Source: Siphonodentalium dalli
Taxonomy: Eukaryota > Mollusca > Scaphopoda > Gadilida > Siphonodentaliidae
Reading direction: 5' to 3'
Length of the DNA: 64,000 nucleotides
Assembly: GCA_032622095.1 (NCBI GenBank)
Contig: CP136061.1
Coordinates: 167,715,107 to 167,779,106 of the forward strand
Below, piece by piece: positions 14,801 through 30,085 of this stretch (position 1 is the stretch's first letter; every line of letters begins with the position of its first letter). The notes under the pieces were generated by a model that was not told the origin of the DNA, did no database searches, and saw only the letters and a list, made by a program, of their open reading frames with translations. The translations under genes and the position numbers were made by a program.

Positions 14801-17800
14801 ATATATGTATGTGGTGGGGATACCTATAGATGTGTGTGGCGGGGATACATATAGATGTGTATGGTGGGGATACCTTTATATGTGTGTGGTGGGGATACCT
14901 ATAGATGTGTGTGGTGGGGATACATATAGATGCGTGTGGTGGGGATACCTATAGATGCGTGTGGTGGGGATACCTATAGATGTATGTGGTGGGGTGAACT
15001 ATATATGTGTGTGGTGGTGATACCTATATATGTATGTGGCGGGGATACCTATATATGTGTATAGTGGGGATACCTATATATATGTATGTGGTGGTGATAC
15101 CTATATATGTATGTGGTGGGGATAAATATAGATGTGTGTGGTGGGGATACCTATATATGTTTCTGGTGGGGATACCTATATATGTATGTGGTGGGGATAC
15201 CTATATATGTATGTGGTGGGGATACCTATATATGTATGTAGAGGGGATAGCTATATATGTATGTGGTGGGAATACCTATATATGTATGTGTTGGGGATAC
15301 ATATATATGTATGTGGTGGTGATACCTATAGATGTATGTGGTGGTGATACCTATATATGTGTGTGGTGGGGATACCTATAGATGTGTGTGGTGGGGATAT
15401 CTATAGATGTATGTGGTGGGGAGACCTATATATGTATGTGGTGGGGATACCTATATATGTGTGTTGCGGGGATACCTATATATGTATGTGGTGGGTATAC
15501 CTATATATGTATGTGGTGGTGATACCTATATATGTATGTGGTGGGGATACCTATAGATGTGTGTGGTGGGGATACCTATATATGTGTGTGGCGGGGATAC
15601 CTATATATGTGTGTGTGGCGGGGATACCTATATATGTTTGTGGTGGTGATACCTATTTATGTGTGTGGTGAGGATACTTATATATGTATGTGGTGGGGAT
15701 ACCTAAAGATGTGTGTGGTGGGGATACCTATATAAGTATGTGGTGGGGATACCTATATATGTATGTGGTGGGGATACATATATATGTATGTGGTGCGGAT
15801 ACCTATAGATGTGTGTGGTGGGGATACCTATAGATGTATGTGGTGGGGATACCTATATATGTATGTGGTGGGAATACCTATTTATGTATGTGGTGGGGAT
15901 ACCTATATATGTGTGTGGTGGGGATATCTATATATGTATGTGGTGGGGATACCTATATATGTATGTGGTGGGGATACCCATATATGTGTGTGGCGGGAAT
16001 ACTTATACATGTATGTGGTGGGGATACCTATATTTGTATGTGGTGGGAATACCTATATATGTATGTGGTGGGGATACCTATATATGTATGTGGTGGGGAT
16101 ACCTATAGATGTTTGTGGTGGGGATACCTATATATGTATGTGGTGGGGATACCTATATATTTATGTGGTGGGGATACCTATATATGTATGTGTTGGGGAT
16201 ACCTATATATGTATGTGTTGGTGATACCTATAGATGTGTGTGGTGGGGATACCTATATATGTATGTGGCGGGGATACCTATATATGTGTGTGGTGGGGAT
16301 ACCTATAGATGTATGTGGTGGGGAGACCTATATATGTATGCGGTGGGGATACCTATAGATGTATGTGGTGGGGAGACCTATATATGTATGCGGTGGGGAT
16401 ACCTATATATGTGTGTGGTGGGGATACCTATATTTGTGTGTGGTGGTGATACATATAGATGTATGTGGTGGTGATACCTATATATGTATGTGGAGGGGAT
16501 ACCTATATATGTATGTGGTGGGGATACCTATAGATGTATGTGGCGGGGATACCTTTATATGTGTGTGGTGAGGATACCTATATATGTGTGTGGCGAGGAT
16601 ACCTATATATGTGTGTGGTCGGGAGACCTATATATGTATGTGGTGGGGATACCTATATATGTATGTGTTGGGGATACCTATATATGTATGTGGTTGTGAT
16701 ACCTATAGATGTGTGCGGTGGGGATACCTATATGTGTTTGGTGGGAATACCTATATGTATGTTGCGGGGATACCTATATGTGTGTGGTGGTGATACCTAT
16801 ATATGTATGTGGTGGGGATACCTATATATGGGTGTGGTGGGGATACCTATATATGTATGTGGTGGGGATACCTATAGATGTGTGTGGCGGGGATACATAT
16901 AGATGTGTATGGTGGGGATACCTTTATATGTGTGTGGTGGGGATACCTATAGATGTGTGTGGTGGGGATACATATAGATGCGTGTGGTGGGGATACCTAT
17001 AGATGCGTGTGGTGGGGATACCTATAGATGTATGTGGTGGGGTGAACTATATATGTGTGTGGTGGTGATACCTATATATGTATGTGGTGGGGATACCTAT
17101 ATATGTGTATGGTGGGGATACCTATATATATGTATGTGGTGGTGATACCTATATATGTATGTGGTGGGGATAAATATAGATGTGTGTGGTGGGGATACCT
17201 ATATATGTTTCTGGTGGGGATACCTATATATGTATGTGGTGGGGATACCTATATATGTATGTGGTGGGGATACCTATATATGTATGTAGAGGGGATAGCT
17301 ATATATGTATGTGGTGGGAATACCTATATATGTATGTGTTGGGGATACATATATATGTATGTGGTGGTGATACCTATAGATGTACGTGGTGGTGATACCT
17401 ATATATGTGTGTGGTGGGGATACCTATAGATGTGTGTGGTGGGGATATCTATAGATGTATGTGGTGGGGAGACCTATATATGTATGTGGTGGGGATACCT
17501 ATATATGTGTGTTGCGGGGATACCTATATATGTATGTGGTGGGTATACCTATATATGTGTGTGGTGGGGATACCTATATATGTATGTTATGGGGATACCT
17601 ATATCTGTATGTGGTGGGGATACCTATATATGTGTGTGGTGGGGATACCTATAGATGTGTGTGGTGGGGATACCTATATATGTGTGTGGTGGGGATACCT
17701 ATAGATGTGTGTGGTGGGGAGACCTATATATCTGTTTGGAGGGAATACCTATATATGTATGTGGCGGGAATTCCTATATCTGTTTGGAGGGAATACCTAT

Positions 17801-20800
17801 ATATGTATGTGGCGGGGGATACCCATATATGTGTGTGGCGGGAATACTTATACATGTATGTGGTGGGGATACCTATATTTGTATGTGGTGGGAATACCTA
17901 TATATGTATGTGGTGGGGATACCTATATATGTATGTGGTGGGGATACCTATAGATGTTTGTGGTGGGGATACCTATATATGTATGTGGTGGGGATACCTA
18001 TATATTTATGTGGTGGGGATACCTTTATATGTATGTGTTGGGGATACCTATATATGTATGTGTTGGTGATACCTATAGATGTGTGTGGTGGGGATACCTA
18101 TATATGTATGTGGCGGGGATACCTATATATGTGTGTGGCGGGGATACCTACATATGTATGTGGTGGTGATACCTATATATGTATGTGGTGGGGATACCTA
18201 TAGATGTATGTGGTGGGGAGACCTATATATGTATGTGGTGGGGATACCTATATATGTGTGTGGTGGGGATACCTATATTTGTGTGTGGTGGTGATACATA
18301 TAGATGTATGTGGTGGTGATACCTATATATGTATGTGGTGGGGATACCTATATATGTATGTGGTGGGGATACCTATAGATGTATGTGGCGGGGATACCTT
18401 TATATGTGTGTGGTGAGGATACCTATATATGTGTGTGGCGGGGATACCTATATATGTATGTGGTGGGGATACCTATATATGTATGTGGCGGGGATACCTA
18501 TATATGTATGTGGTGGGAAGACCTATATATGTATGTGGTGGGGATACCTATATATGTGTGTGGTGAGGATACCTATATATGTATGTGGTGGGGATACCTA
18601 TAGACGTATGTGGTGGGGATACCTATAGATGTGTGTGGTGGGGAGACCTATATATGTGTGTGGCGGGGATACCTATATATGTATGTGGCGGTGATGCCTA
18701 TATATGTGTGTGGTGGGGATACCTATATATGTATGTGGTGGGGATACCTATATATGATTGTGGTGGTGATACCTATATATGTATGTGGTGGGGATACCTA
18801 TAGATGTATGTGGTGGGGATACCTATAGATGTGTGTGGTGGGGAGACCTATATATGTGTGTGGCGGGGATACCTATATATGTATGTGGCGGTGATACCTA
18901 TATATGTGTGTGGTGGGGATACCTATATATGTGTGTGGCGGGGATACCTATATGTGTGTGTGGTGGTGATACCTATATATGTGTGTGGTGGGGATACCTA
19001 TATATGTATGTGGGGGGATACCTATATGTGTGTGTGGTGGTGATACCTATATATGTATGTGGTGGGGATACCTATATATGTGTGTGGTGGGGATACCTAT
19101 ATATGTAAGTGGTGGGGATACCTATAGATGTGTGTGGTGAGGATACCTATAGATGTGTGGGTGGGGATACATATATATGTGCGTGGCGGGGATACATATA
19201 TATGTGTGTGGTGGGATACCTATATATGTGTGTGGTGGGGATACCTATATATGTATGTGGCGGGGAGACCTATATATGTGTGTGGCGGGGATACCTATAT
19301 ATATATGTGGCGGGGATACCTATATATGTATGTGGTGGTGATACCTATATATGTGTGTGGTGGGGCTACCTATATATGTATGTGGTGGGGATACCTATAT
19401 ATGTATGTTATGGGGATACCTATATCTGTATGTGGTGGGGATACCTATATATGTGTGTGGTGGGGATACCTATAGATGTGTGTGGTGGGGATACCTATAT
19501 ATGTGTGTGGTGGGGATACCTATAGATGTGTGTGGTGGGGAGACCTATATATCTGTTTGGAGGGAATACCTATATATGTATGTGGCGGGAATTCCTATAT
19601 ATGTATGTGGCGGGGATACCTATATATGTATGTGGCGGGGATACCCATATATGTGTGTGGCGGGAATACTTATACATGTATGTGGTGGGGATACCTATAT
19701 TTGTATGTGGTGGGAATACCTATATATGTATGTGGTGGGGATACCTATATATGTATGTGGTGGGGATACCTATAGATGTTTGTGGTGGGGATACCTATAT
19801 ATGTATGTGGTGGGGATACCTATATATTTATGTGGTGGGGATACCTATATATGTATGTGTTGGGGATACCTATATATGTATGTGTTGGTGATACCTATAG
19901 ATGTGTGTGGTGGGGATACCTATATATGTATGTGGCGGGGATACCTATATATGTGTGTGGCGGGGATACCTACATATGTATGTGGTGGTGATACCTATAT
20001 ATGTATGTGGTGGGGATACCTATAGATGTATGTGGTGGGGAGACCTATATATGTATGCGGTGGGGATACCTATATATGTGTGTGGTGGGGATACCTATAT
20101 TTGTGTGTGGTGGTGATACATATAGATGTATGTGGTGGTGATACCTATATATGTATGTGGAGGGGATACCTATATATGTATGTGGTGGGGATACCTATAG
20201 ATGTATGTGGCGGGGATACCTTTATATGTGTGTGGTGAGGATACCTATATATGTGTGTGGCGAGGATACCTATATATGTGTGTGGTGGGGAGACCTATAT
20301 ATGTATGTGGTGGGGATACCTATATATGTATGTGTTGGGGATACCTATATATGTATGTGGTTGTGATACCTATAGATGTGTGCGGTGGGGATACCTATAT
20401 GTGTTTGGTGGGAATACCTATATGTATGTTGCGGGGATACCTATATGTGTGTGGTGGTGATACCTATATATGTATGTGGTGGGGATACCTATATATGGGT
20501 GTGGTGGGGATACCTATATATGTATGTGGTGGGGATACCTATAGATGTGTGTGGCGGGGATACATATAGATGTGTATGGTGGGGATACCTTTATATGTGT
20601 GTGGTGGGGATACCTATAGATGTGTGTGGTGGGGATACATATAGATGCGTGTGGTGGGGATACCTATAGATGCGTGTGGTGGGGATACCTATAGATGTAT
20701 GTGGTGGGGTGAACTATATATGTGTGTGGTGGTGATACCTATATATGTATGTGGCGGGGATACCTATATATGTGTATAGTGGGGATACCTATATATATGT

Positions 20801-23291
20801 ATGTGGTGGTGATACCTATATATGTATGTGGTGGGGATAAATATAGATGTGTGTGGTGGGGATACCTATATATGTTTCTGGTGGGGATACCTATATATGT
20901 ATGTGGTGGGGATACCTATATATGTATGTGGTGGGGATACCTATATATGTATGTAGAGGGGATAGCTATATATGTATGTGGTGGGAATACCTATATATGT
21001 ATGTGTTGGGGATACATATATATGTATGTGGTGGTGATACCTATAGATGTATGTGGTGGTGATACCTATATATGTGTGTGGTGGGGATACCTATAGATGT
21101 GTGTGGTGGGGATATCTATAGATGTATGTGGTGGGGAGACCTATATATGTATGTGGTGGGGATACCTATATATGTGTGTTGCGGGGATACCTATATATGT
21201 ATGTGGTGGGTATACCTATATATGTATGTGGTGGTGATACCTATATATGTATGTGGTGGGGATACCTATATATGTGTGTGGTGGGGATACCTATATATGT
21301 GTGTGGCGGGGATACCTATATATGTGTGTGTGGCGGGGATACCTATATATGTTTGTGGTGGTGATACCTATTTATGTGTGTGGTGAGGATACTTATATAT
21401 GTATGTGGTGGGGATACCTAAAGATGTGTGTGGTGGGGATACCTATATAAGTATGTGGTGGGGATACCTATATATGTATGTGGTGGGGATACATATATAT
21501 GTATGTGGTGCGGATACCTATAGATGTGTGTGGTGGGGATACCTATAGATGTATGTGGTGGGGATACCTATATATGTATGTGGTGGGAATACCTATTTAT
21601 GTATGTGGTGGGGATACCTATATATGTGTGTGGTGGGGATATCTATATATGTATGTGGTGGGGATACCTATATATGTATGTGGTGGGGATACCCATATAT
21701 GTGTGTGGCGGGAATACTTATACATGTATGTGGTGGGGATACCTATATTTGTATGTGGTGGGAATACCTATATATGTATGTGGTGGGGATACCTATATAT
21801 GTATGTGGTGGGGATACCTATATATGTTTGTGGTGGGGATACCTATATATGTATGTGGTGGGGGATACCTATATATTTATGTGGTGGGGATACCTATATA
21901 TGTATGTGTTGGGGATACCTATATATGTATGTGTTGGTGATACCTATAGATGTGTGTGGTGGGGATACCTATATATGTATGTGGCGGGGATACCTATATA
22001 TGTGTGTGGTGGGGATACCTATAGATGTATGTGGTGGGGAGACCTATATATGTATGCGGTGGGGATACCTATAGATGTATGTGGTGGGGAGACCTATATA
22101 TGTATGCGGTGGGGATACCTATATATGTGTGTGGTGGGGATACCTATATTTGTGTGTGGTGGTGATACATATAGATGTATGTGGTGGTGATACCTATATA
22201 TGTATGTGGAGGGGATACCTATATATGTATGTGGTGGGGATACCTATAGATGTATGTGGCGGGGATACCTTTATATGTGTGTGGTGAGGATACCTATATA
22301 TGTGTGTGGCGAGGATACCTATATATGTGTGTGGTCGGGAGACCTATATATGTATGTGGTGGGGATACCTATATATGTATGTGTTGGGGATACCTATATA
22401 TGTATGTGGTTGTGATACCTATAGATGTGTGCGGTGGGGATACCTATATGTGTTTGGTGGGAATACCTATATGTATGTTGCGGGGATACCTATATGTGTG
22501 TGGTGGTGATACCTATATATGTATGTGGTGGGGATACCTATATATGGGTGTGGTGGGGATACCTATATATGTATGTGGTGGGGATACCTATAGATGTGTG
22601 TGGCGGGGATACATATAGATGTGTATGGTGGGGATACCTTTATATGTGTGTGGTGGGGATACCTATAGATGTGTGTGGTGGGGATACATATAGATGCGTG
22701 TGGTGGGGATACCTATAGATGCGTGTGGTGGGGATACCTATAGATGTATGTGGTGGGGTGAACTATATATGTGTGTGGTGGTGATACCTATATATGTATG
22801 TGGTGGGGATACCTATATATGTGTATGGTGGGGATACCTATATATATGTATGTGGTGGTGATACCTATATATGTATGTGGTGGGGATAAATATAGATGTG
22901 TGTGGTGGGGATACCTATATATGTTTCTGGTGGGGATACCTATATATGTATGTGGTGGGGATACCTATATATGTATGTGGTGGGGATACCTATATATGTA
23001 TGTAGAGGGGATAGCTATATATGTATGTGGTGGGAATACCTATATATGTATGTGTTGGGGATACATATATATGTATGTGGTGGTGATACCTATAGATGTA
23101 CGTGGTGGTGATACCTATATATGTGTGTGGTGGGGATACCTATAGATGTGTGTGGTGGGGATATCTATAGATGTATGTGGTGGGGAGACCTATATATGTA
23201 TGTGGTGGGGATACCTATATATGTGTGTTGCGGGGATACCTATATATGTATGTGGTGGGTATACCTATATATGTGTGTGGTGGGGATACCT
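11861..23291 (+). repeat. 5,715-bp higher-order repeat (2 copies)
   Basis: Copy A spans about 11861-17575 and copy B about 17576-23291. Marker spacings are 5,715 bp (11940/17655, 13394/19109, 14311/20026, 15357/21072) until about 21860. There an extra G in copy B ('ggtgggggatacc') moves the spacing to 5,716 (16359/22075, 17055/22771). The copies differ at only a handful of places, such as a TATAGATG/TATATATG difference near 15555/21270. Each copy itself holds partial internal copies at about 1.8-2.0 kb spacing (12489, 14311, 16359). Confidence 0.85.
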
Positions 23292-26200
23292 ATATATGTA
23301 TGTGGTGGTGATACCTATATATGTATGTGGTGGGGATACCTATAGATGTGTGTGGTGGGGATACCTATATATGTGTGTGGCGGGGATACCTATATATGTG
23401 TGTGTGGCGGGGATACCTATATATGTTTGTGGTGGTGATACCTATATATGTGTGTGGTGAGGATACTTATATATGTATGTGGTGGGGATACCTAAAGATG
23501 TGTGTGGTGGGGATACCTATATAAGTATGTGGTGGGGATACCTATATATGTATGTGGTGGGGATACATATATATGTATGTGGTGCGGATACCTATAGATG
23601 TGTGTGGTGGGGATACCTATAGATGTATGTGGTGGGGATACCTATATATGTATGTGGTGGGAATACCTATTTATGTATGTGGTGGGGATACCTATATATG
23701 TGTGTGGTGGGGATATCTATATATGTATGTGGTGGGGATACCTATATATGTATGTGGTGGGGATACATATAGATGTGTGTGGTGGGGATACCTATAGATG
23801 TGTGTGGTGGGGATACCTATATATGTGTTTGGTGGGGATACCTATATATGTATGTGTGGGGATACCTATATATGTGTGTGGCGGGGATACCTCAACATGT
23901 ATGTGGCGGGGATACCTATATATGTATGTGGTGGGGAGACCTATATATGTATGTGGTGGGGATACCTATATATGTGTGTGGTGAGGATAACTATATATGT
24001 TTGTGGTGGGGATACCTATATATGTATGTGGTGGGGATACCTATATATGTGTGTGGTGGGGATACATATAGATGTGTGTGGTGGGGATACCTATATATGT
24101 GTGTGGTGGGGATACCTATAGATGCGTGTGGTGGGAATACCTATATATGTGTGTGGTGGGGATACATATATATGTATGTGGTGGGGATACCTATATATGT
24201 GTGTGGTGGTGATACCTATATATGTGTGTGGTGGGGATACCTATATATGTGTGTGGTGGGGATACCTTTAGATGTATGTGGCGGTGATACCTATATATGT
24301 ATGTGGTGGGGATACCTATATATGTATGTGGTGGGGATACCTATAGATGTATGTGGCGGGGATACCTATATATGTGTGTGGTGAGGATAACTTTATATGT
24401 GTGTGGCGGGGATACCTATATATGTGTGTGGTGGGGAGACATATATATGTGTGTGTCGAGGATACCTATATATGTATGTGGTGGGGATACCTATATATGT
24501 ATGTGGCGGGGATACCTATATATGTATGTGGTGGGGAGACCTATATATGTATGTGGTGGGAATACCTATATATGTTTGTGGTGAGGATACCTATATATGT
24601 ATTTGGTGTGGAAACCTATAGATGTATGTGGTTGGGATACCTATAGATGTGTGTGGTGTGGAGACCAATATATGTGTGTGGCGGGGATACCTATATATGT
24701 ATGTGGCGGTGATACCTATATATGTGTGTGGTGGGGATACCTATATATGTGTGTGGTGGGGATACCTATATATGTGTGTGGTGGTGATACCTATATATGT
24801 ATGTGGTGGGGATACCTATAGATGTATGTGGTGGGGATACCTATAGATGTGTGTGGTGGGGAGACCTATATATGTGTGTGGCGGGGATACCTATATATGT
24901 ATGTGGTGGGGATACCTATATATGTATGTGGCGGGGATACCTATATATGTATGTGGTGGGGAGACCTATATATGTATGTGGTAGGGATACCTATATATGT
25001 GTGTGGTGAGGATACCTATATATGTAAGTGGTGGGGATACCTATAGATGTATGTGGTGGGGATACCTATAGATGTGTGTGGTGGGGAGACCTATATATGT
25101 GTGTGGCCGGGATACCTATATATGTATGTGGCGGTGATACCTATATATGTGTGTGGTGGGGATACCTATATATGTATGTGGTGGGGATACCTATATATGA
25201 GTGTGGTGGTGATACCTATATATGTATGTGGTGGGGATACCTATAGTTGTATGGGGTGGGGATACCTATAGATGTGTGTGGTGGGGAGACCTATATATGT
25301 GTGTGGCGGGGATACCTATATATGTATGTGGCGGTGATACCTATATATGTGTGTGGTGGGGATACCTATATATGTATGTGGGGGGATACCTATATGTGTG
25401 TGTGGTGGTGATACCTATATATGTATGTGGTGGGGATACCTATATATGTGTGTGGTGGGGATACCTATATATGTAAGTGGTGGGGATACCTATAGATGTG
25501 TGTGGTGAGGATACCTATAGATGTGTGGGTGGGGATACATATATATGTGCGTGGCGGGGATACATATATATGTGTGTGGTGGGGATACCTATATATGTGT
25601 GTGGTGGGGATACCTATATATGTATGTGGCGGGGAGACCTATATATGTGTGTGGCGGGGATACCTATATATATATGTGGCGGGGATACCTATATATGTAT
25701 GTGGTGGTGATACCTATATATGTGTGTGGTGGGGCTACCTATATATGTATGTGGTGGGGATACCTATATATGTATGTTATGGGGATACCTATATCTGTAT
25801 GTGGTGGGGATACCTATATATGTGTGTGGTGGGGATACCTATAGATGTGTGTTGTGGGGATACCTATATATGTGTGTGGTGGGGATACCTATAGATGTGT
25901 GTGGTGGGGAGACCTATATATCTGTTTGGCGGGAATACCTATATATGTATGTGGCGGGAATTCCTATATATGTATGTGGCGGGGATACCTATATATGTAT
26001 GTGGCGGGGATACCCATATATGTGTGTGGCGGGAATACTTATACATGTATGTGGTGGGGATACCTATATTTGTATGTGGTGGGAATACCTATATATGTAT
26101 GTGGTGGGGATACCTATATATGTATGTGGTGGGGATACCTATATATGTTTGTGGTGGGAATACCTATATATGTATGTGGTGGGGATACCTATATATTTAT

Positions 26201-28589
26201 GTGGTGGGGATACCTATATATGTATGTGTTGGGGATACCTATATATGTATGTGTCGGTGATACCTATAGATGTGTGTGGTGGGGATACCTATATATGTAT
26301 GTGGCGGGGATACCTATATATGTGTGTGGCGGGGATACCTACATATGTATGTGGTGGTGATACGTATATATGTATGTGGTGGGGATACCTATAGATGTAT
26401 GTGGTGGGGAGACCTATATATGTATGTGGTGGGGATACCTATATATGTGTGTGGTGGGGATACCTATATATGTGTGTGGTGGTGATACGTATAGATGTAT
26501 GTGGTGGTGATACCTATATATGTATGTGGTGGGGATACCTATATATGTATGTGGTGGGGATACCTATAGATGTATGTGGCGGGGATACCTATATATGTGT
26601 GTGGTGAGGATACCTATATATGTGTGTGGCGTGGATACCTATAAATGTGTGTGGTGGGGAGACCTATATATGTATGTGGTGGGGATACCTATATATGTAT
26701 GTGTTGGGGATACCTATATATGTATGTGGTTGTGATACCTATAGATGTGTGTGGTGGGGATACCTATATGTGTTTGGTGGGAATACCTATATGTATGTTG
26801 CGGGGATACCTATATGTGTGTGGTGGTGATACCTATATATGTATGTGGTGGGGATACCTATATATGGGTGTGGTGGGGATACCTATATATGTATGTGGTG
26901 GGGATACCTATAGATGTGTGTGGCGGGGATACATATAGATGTGTATGGTGGGGATACCTTTATATGTGTGTGGTGGGGATACCTATAGATGTGTGTGGTG
27001 GGGATACCTATAGATGCGTGTGGTGGGGATACCTATAGATGCGTGTGGTGGGGATACCTATAGATGTATGTGGTGGGGAGAACTATATATGTGTGTGGTG
27101 GTGATACCTATATATGTATGTGGCGGGGATACCTATATATGTGTATGGTGGGGATACCTATATATATGTATTTGGTGGTGATACCTATATATGTATGTGG
27201 TGGGGATAAATATAGATGTGTGTGGTGGGGATACCTATATATGTTTCTGGTGGGGATACCTATATATGTATGTGGTGTGGATACCTATATATGTATCTGG
27301 CGGGGATACCTATATATGTGTATGGTGGGAATACCTATATATATGTATGTGGTGGTGATACCTATATATGTATGTGGTGGGGATAAATATAGATGTGTGT
27401 GGTGGGGATACCTATATATGTTTCTGGTGGGGATACCTATATATGTATGTGGTGGGGATACCTATATATGTATGTGGTGGGGATACCTATATATGTATGT
27501 GGAGGGGATAGCTATATATGTATGTGGTGGGAATACCTATATATGTATGTGTTGGGGATACATATATATGTATGTGGTGGTGATACCTATAGATGTATGA
27601 GGTGGTGATACCTATATATGTGTGTGGTGGGGATACCTATAGATGTGTGTGGTGGGGATATCTATAGATGTATGTGGTGGGGAGACCTATATATGTATGT
27701 GGTGGGGATACCTATATATGTGTGTTGCGGGGATACCTATATGTGTATGTGGTGGGGATACCTATATATGTGTGTGGTGGGATACCTATATATGTATGTG
27801 GTGGTCATACCTATATATGTATGTGGTGGGGATACCTATAGATGTGTGTGGTGGGGATACCTATATATGTATGTGGCGGGGATACCTATATATGTGTGTG
27901 TGGCGGGGATACCTATATATGTTTGTGGTGGTGATACCTATATATGTGTGTGGTGAGGATACTTATATATGCATGTGGTGGGGATACCTAAAGATGTGTG
28001 TGGTGGGGATACCTATATATGTATGTGGCGGGGATACCTATATATGTATGTGGTGGTGATACATATATATGTATGTGGTGCGGATACCTATAGATGTGTG
28101 TGGTGGGGATACCTATAGATGTATGTGGTGGGGATACCTATATATGTATGTTGTGGGAATACCTATTTATGTATGTGGTGGGGATACCTATATATGTATG
28201 TGGTGGGGATACATATATATGTGTGTGGTGGGGATATCTATATATGTATGTGGTGGGGATACCTATAGATGTATGTGGCGGGGATACCTATATATGTGTG
28301 TGGTGAGGATACATATATATGTGTGTGGCGAGGATACCTATATATGTGTGTGGTGGGGAGACCTATATTTGTATGTGGTGGGGATACCTATAAATGTATG
28401 TGTTGGGGATACCTATATATGTATGTGGTTGTGATACCTATAGATGTGTGCGGTGGGGATACCTATATGTGTTTGGTGGGAATACCTATATGTATGTTGC
28501 GGGGATACCTATATGTGTGTGGTGGTGATACCTATATATGTATGTGGTGGGGATACCTATATATGGGTGTGATGGGGATACCTATATAT

Positions 28590-30085
28590 GTATGTGGTGG
28601 GGATACCTATAGATGTGTGTGGCGGGGATACATATAGATGTGTATGGTGGGGATACCTTTATATGTGTGTGGTGGGGATACCTATAGATGTGTGTGGTGG
28701 GGATACCTATAGATGCGTGTGGTGGGGATACCTATAGATTCGTGTGGTGGGGATACCTATAGATGTATGTGGTGGGGTGAACTATATATGTGTGTGGTGG
28801 TGATACCTATATATGTATGTGGCGGGGATACCTATATATGTGTATGGTGGGGATACCTATATATATGTATGTGGTGGTGATACCTATATATGTATGTGGT
28901 GGGGATAAATATAGATGTGTGTGGTGGGGATACCTATATATGTTTCTGGTGGGGATACCTATATATGTATGTGGTGGTGATACCTAAATATGTATGTGGC
29001 GGGGATACCTATATATGTATGTAGAGGGGATAGCTATATATGTATGTGGTGGGAATACCTATGTATGTGTTGGGGATACATATATATGTATGTGGTGGTG
29101 ATACCTATAGATGTATGTGGTGGTGATACCTATATATGTGTGTGGTGGGGATACCTATATATGTGTGTGGTGGGGATATCTATAGATGTATGTGGTGGGG
29201 AGACCTATATATGTATGTGGTGGGGATACCTATATATGTGTGTTGCGGGGATACCTATATATGTATGTGGTGGGGATACCTATATATGTGTGTGGTGGGG
29301 ATACCTATATATGTATGTGGTGGGGATACCTATATATGTATGTGGTGGGGATACCTATAGATGTGTGTGGCGGGGATACATATAGATGTGTATGGTGGGG
29401 ATACCTTTATATGTGTGTGGTGGGGATACCTATAGATGTGTGTGGTGGGGATACCTATAGATGCGTGTGGTGGGGATACCTATAGATTCGTGTGGTGGGG
29501 ATACCTATAGATGTATGTGGTGGGGTGAACTATATATGTGTGTGGTGGTGATACCTATATATGTATGTGGCGGGGATACCTATATATGTGTATGGTGGGG
29601 ATACCTATATATATCTATGTGGTGGTGATACCTATATATGTATGTGGTGGGGATAAATATAGATGTGTGTGGTGGGGATACCTATATATGTTTCTGGTGG
29701 GGATACCTATATATGTATGTGGTGGTGATACCTAAATATGTATGTGGCGGGGATACCTATATATGTATGTAGAGGGGATAGCTATATATGTATGTGGTGG
29801 GAATACCTATGTATGTGTTGGGGATACATATATATGTATGTGGTGGTGATACCTATAGATGTATGTGGTGGTGATACCTATATATGTGTGTGGTGGGGAT
29901 ACCTATAGATGTGTGTGGTGGGGATATCTATAGATGTATGTGGTGGGGAGACCTATATATGTATGTGGTGGGGATACCTATATATGTGTGTTGCGGGGAT
30001 ACCTATATATGTATGTGGTGGGGATACCTATATATGTGTGTGGTGGGGATACCTATATATGTATGTGGTGGTGATACCTATATAT
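28590..30085 (+). repeat. 748-bp local tandem duplication in the satellite
   Basis: Two adjacent copies of about 30 units each, roughly 28590-29337 and 29338-30085. Markers recur at 748 bp: the GGTGAACTATATATG variant with its following units at 28790/29538, and 29136/29884. The related segment at 36160-36900 carries only one copy, so this duplication is specific to this position or was collapsed elsewhere. Confidence 0.75.
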
